Of a stretch of 6,158 nucleotides of DNA, positions 5,340-6,158 are shown piece after piece. A model generated the notes under the pieces. The model saw nothing but the letters and a program-made list of their open reading frames with translations, searched no databases and was not told the origin of the DNA. Source of the stretch: UBA647 sp964400545 (GTDB lineage: Bacteria > Acidobacteriota > Aminicenantia > UBA2199); contig CAYNUG010000131.1 of NCBI GenBank assembly GCA_964400545.1, positions 1 to 6,158 of the forward strand, read 5' to 3'. The first letter of the stretch is position 1. The number at the start of each line of letters is the position of its first letter. The position numbers were made by a program, and so were the translations under genes.

Positions 5340-6158
5340 AAGAGTGATCCCGAGAGCAAAGACAAGATTGAAAATCTGGTTAAATATGTAAAACGTAACT
5401 TTCTTAGCATAAGAGATTTTACAAACACCACAGAGGCAAATACAAGTGTTTTGGATTGGTTGAAAAGGCGTGCCAATGGAAAAATATCCCAGGCGACCAT
5501 GCAGATACCGGAGGTTTTGATAAAAAATGAGAGAGAGCATCTTCACTCTTTAGAAAACTCGATATTCAGAAAAGTCTCTTTGGTGGGCAGAGAGGAAAGA
5601 ACTGTTTATGAGAAGGACTGCATCTCTGTAAATGCCTGTAGTTATCAGTTGCCTCCCAGATACAGAAATAAGACAGTTGAAGTTTATACGACAAGATATA
5701 AGTTATTTATATTCGATATCTATAGCGGAAAAGAGATCGTTGAATATGATCTTTCACCCATACCCGGTAAAACTATTTCCAGGCGTGAGTATAAGCGTGA
5801 AAATGAGACAACACTTGAAGAGTTAAAAGCCCGTGTATCCGGAATGTTTGATATGGATAACTGGAAACATTTTACAGAGAAAAACTTCAGATCTTTCCCC
5901 CGGTATATCCGTGATCAGTGTATGGAGGCCAAAAAGCATTTTAAAGTTAATGATATTAATAAACAGATTTTAGATGCATCTCTTGACTACTGTCTAAAGA
6001 ATAATACTCCGAGCTTCTCTAACCTTAATGATACATATATCTATTTTAAACGTGAGCAGGAAAGAGACGACCTGAAGGCCCACACTCCTGTTTTAGGTTG
6101 TCAGGGTAGCCATGAGCCATTGAATGTTGCCAGAAGAGATCTGTCTGTGTATAAGAAA
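5340..6158 (+). pseudogene. istA: IS21-family transposase IstA, 5'-truncated remnant running off the window
   Basis: From 5340 to the right edge, 273 codons are open with no stop. A TAG lies just upstream at 5337-5339. The first residues, KSDPESKDKIENLVKYVKRNF, match the conserved DDE-domain end of IS21-type IstA proteins, including what should be the catalytic Glu (eleventh residue). Next comes the family's LDWLKRRANGKI stretch with a downstream Thr and the IPE motif. A beta-barrel-like region typical of these transposases follows (CISVNACSYQLPPRY, then KTVEVY), and the end is VARRDLSVYKK, close to the usual C terminus. The N-terminal helix-turn-helix and the first two catalytic Asp residues are missing, so the protein cannot be active. 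The gene probably ends just past the window, and istB would be expected after it. The break is flush with the cassette promoter, so it was cut by insertion or deletion at that point. Confidence 0.85.

Noticed and set aside
5315..5345. A fourth, degenerate integrase-tail copy at the IstA border (TTGA, AA and GAAGAGTG shared with copy 2)
   Set aside because: The match needs several gaps, is not in frame, and is explained by the promoter -35 box plus the IstA Lys-Ser-Asp codons.
5632..5826. Plus-strand 64-codon frame, and minus-strand frames at 5267-5546
   Set aside because: They overlap the IstA-like frame, which has clear family similarity over its whole length; these are shadows.

Overview
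The window looks like accessory DNA from an AT-rich bacterium. The standard code fits, since every intact gene ends at TAA, TAG or TGA with no read-through needed. The species cannot be named from the sequence. Composition is patchy. Positions 421-480, inside the first recombinase, hold 12 G/C of 60. Positions 4201-4260, inside a cargo gene, hold 13 of 60. Positions 3301-3360 (second recombinase) hold 30 of 60, and 5461-5520 (transposase remnant) hold 29 of 60. This points to several acquisitions stacked together.

Layout, left to right. Positions 1-249 are AT-rich and non-coding. They carry a perfect 18-bp inverted repeat and a plausible sigma70 promoter, followed by a stand-alone tyrosine recombinase (250-1359, +). 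Next is a tight plus-strand module: a four-segment membrane/coiled-coil protein (1433-2380), an excisionase-like helix-turn-helix protein (2391-2702) and a second tyrosine recombinase with all catalytic residues (2712-3800). A 24-codon open frame (1362-1436) overlaps the first gene of this module by ATGA. It may be the stump of a gene cut off on its left.

The most interesting part is 3738-5339. The 3' end of the second recombinase gene occurs three times: in place (to 3800), at 4437-4502 and at 4605-4688. The copies differ at the DNA level, but all read in frame to a similar C-terminal peptide. Between and beyond them lie small AT-rich segments. Two of these carry one minus-strand gene each, encoding a protein of about 167-168 residues with a single N-terminal membrane segment (3881-4394 and 4783-5289). 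The second has its own near-consensus promoter. My inference is that the 3' end of the recombinase gene is its own attachment site and that single-gene cassettes have been captured there one after another. This would resemble an integron in logic, but the site is part of the recombinase coding sequence.

From 5340 to the right edge the sequence is a 273-codon open frame matching the C-terminal part of an IS21-family IstA transposase. It has no start and no first two-thirds of the catalytic domain, and it begins within a few bases of the last cassette's promoter. A 10-N assembly gap (4088-4097) interrupts the first cargo gene.
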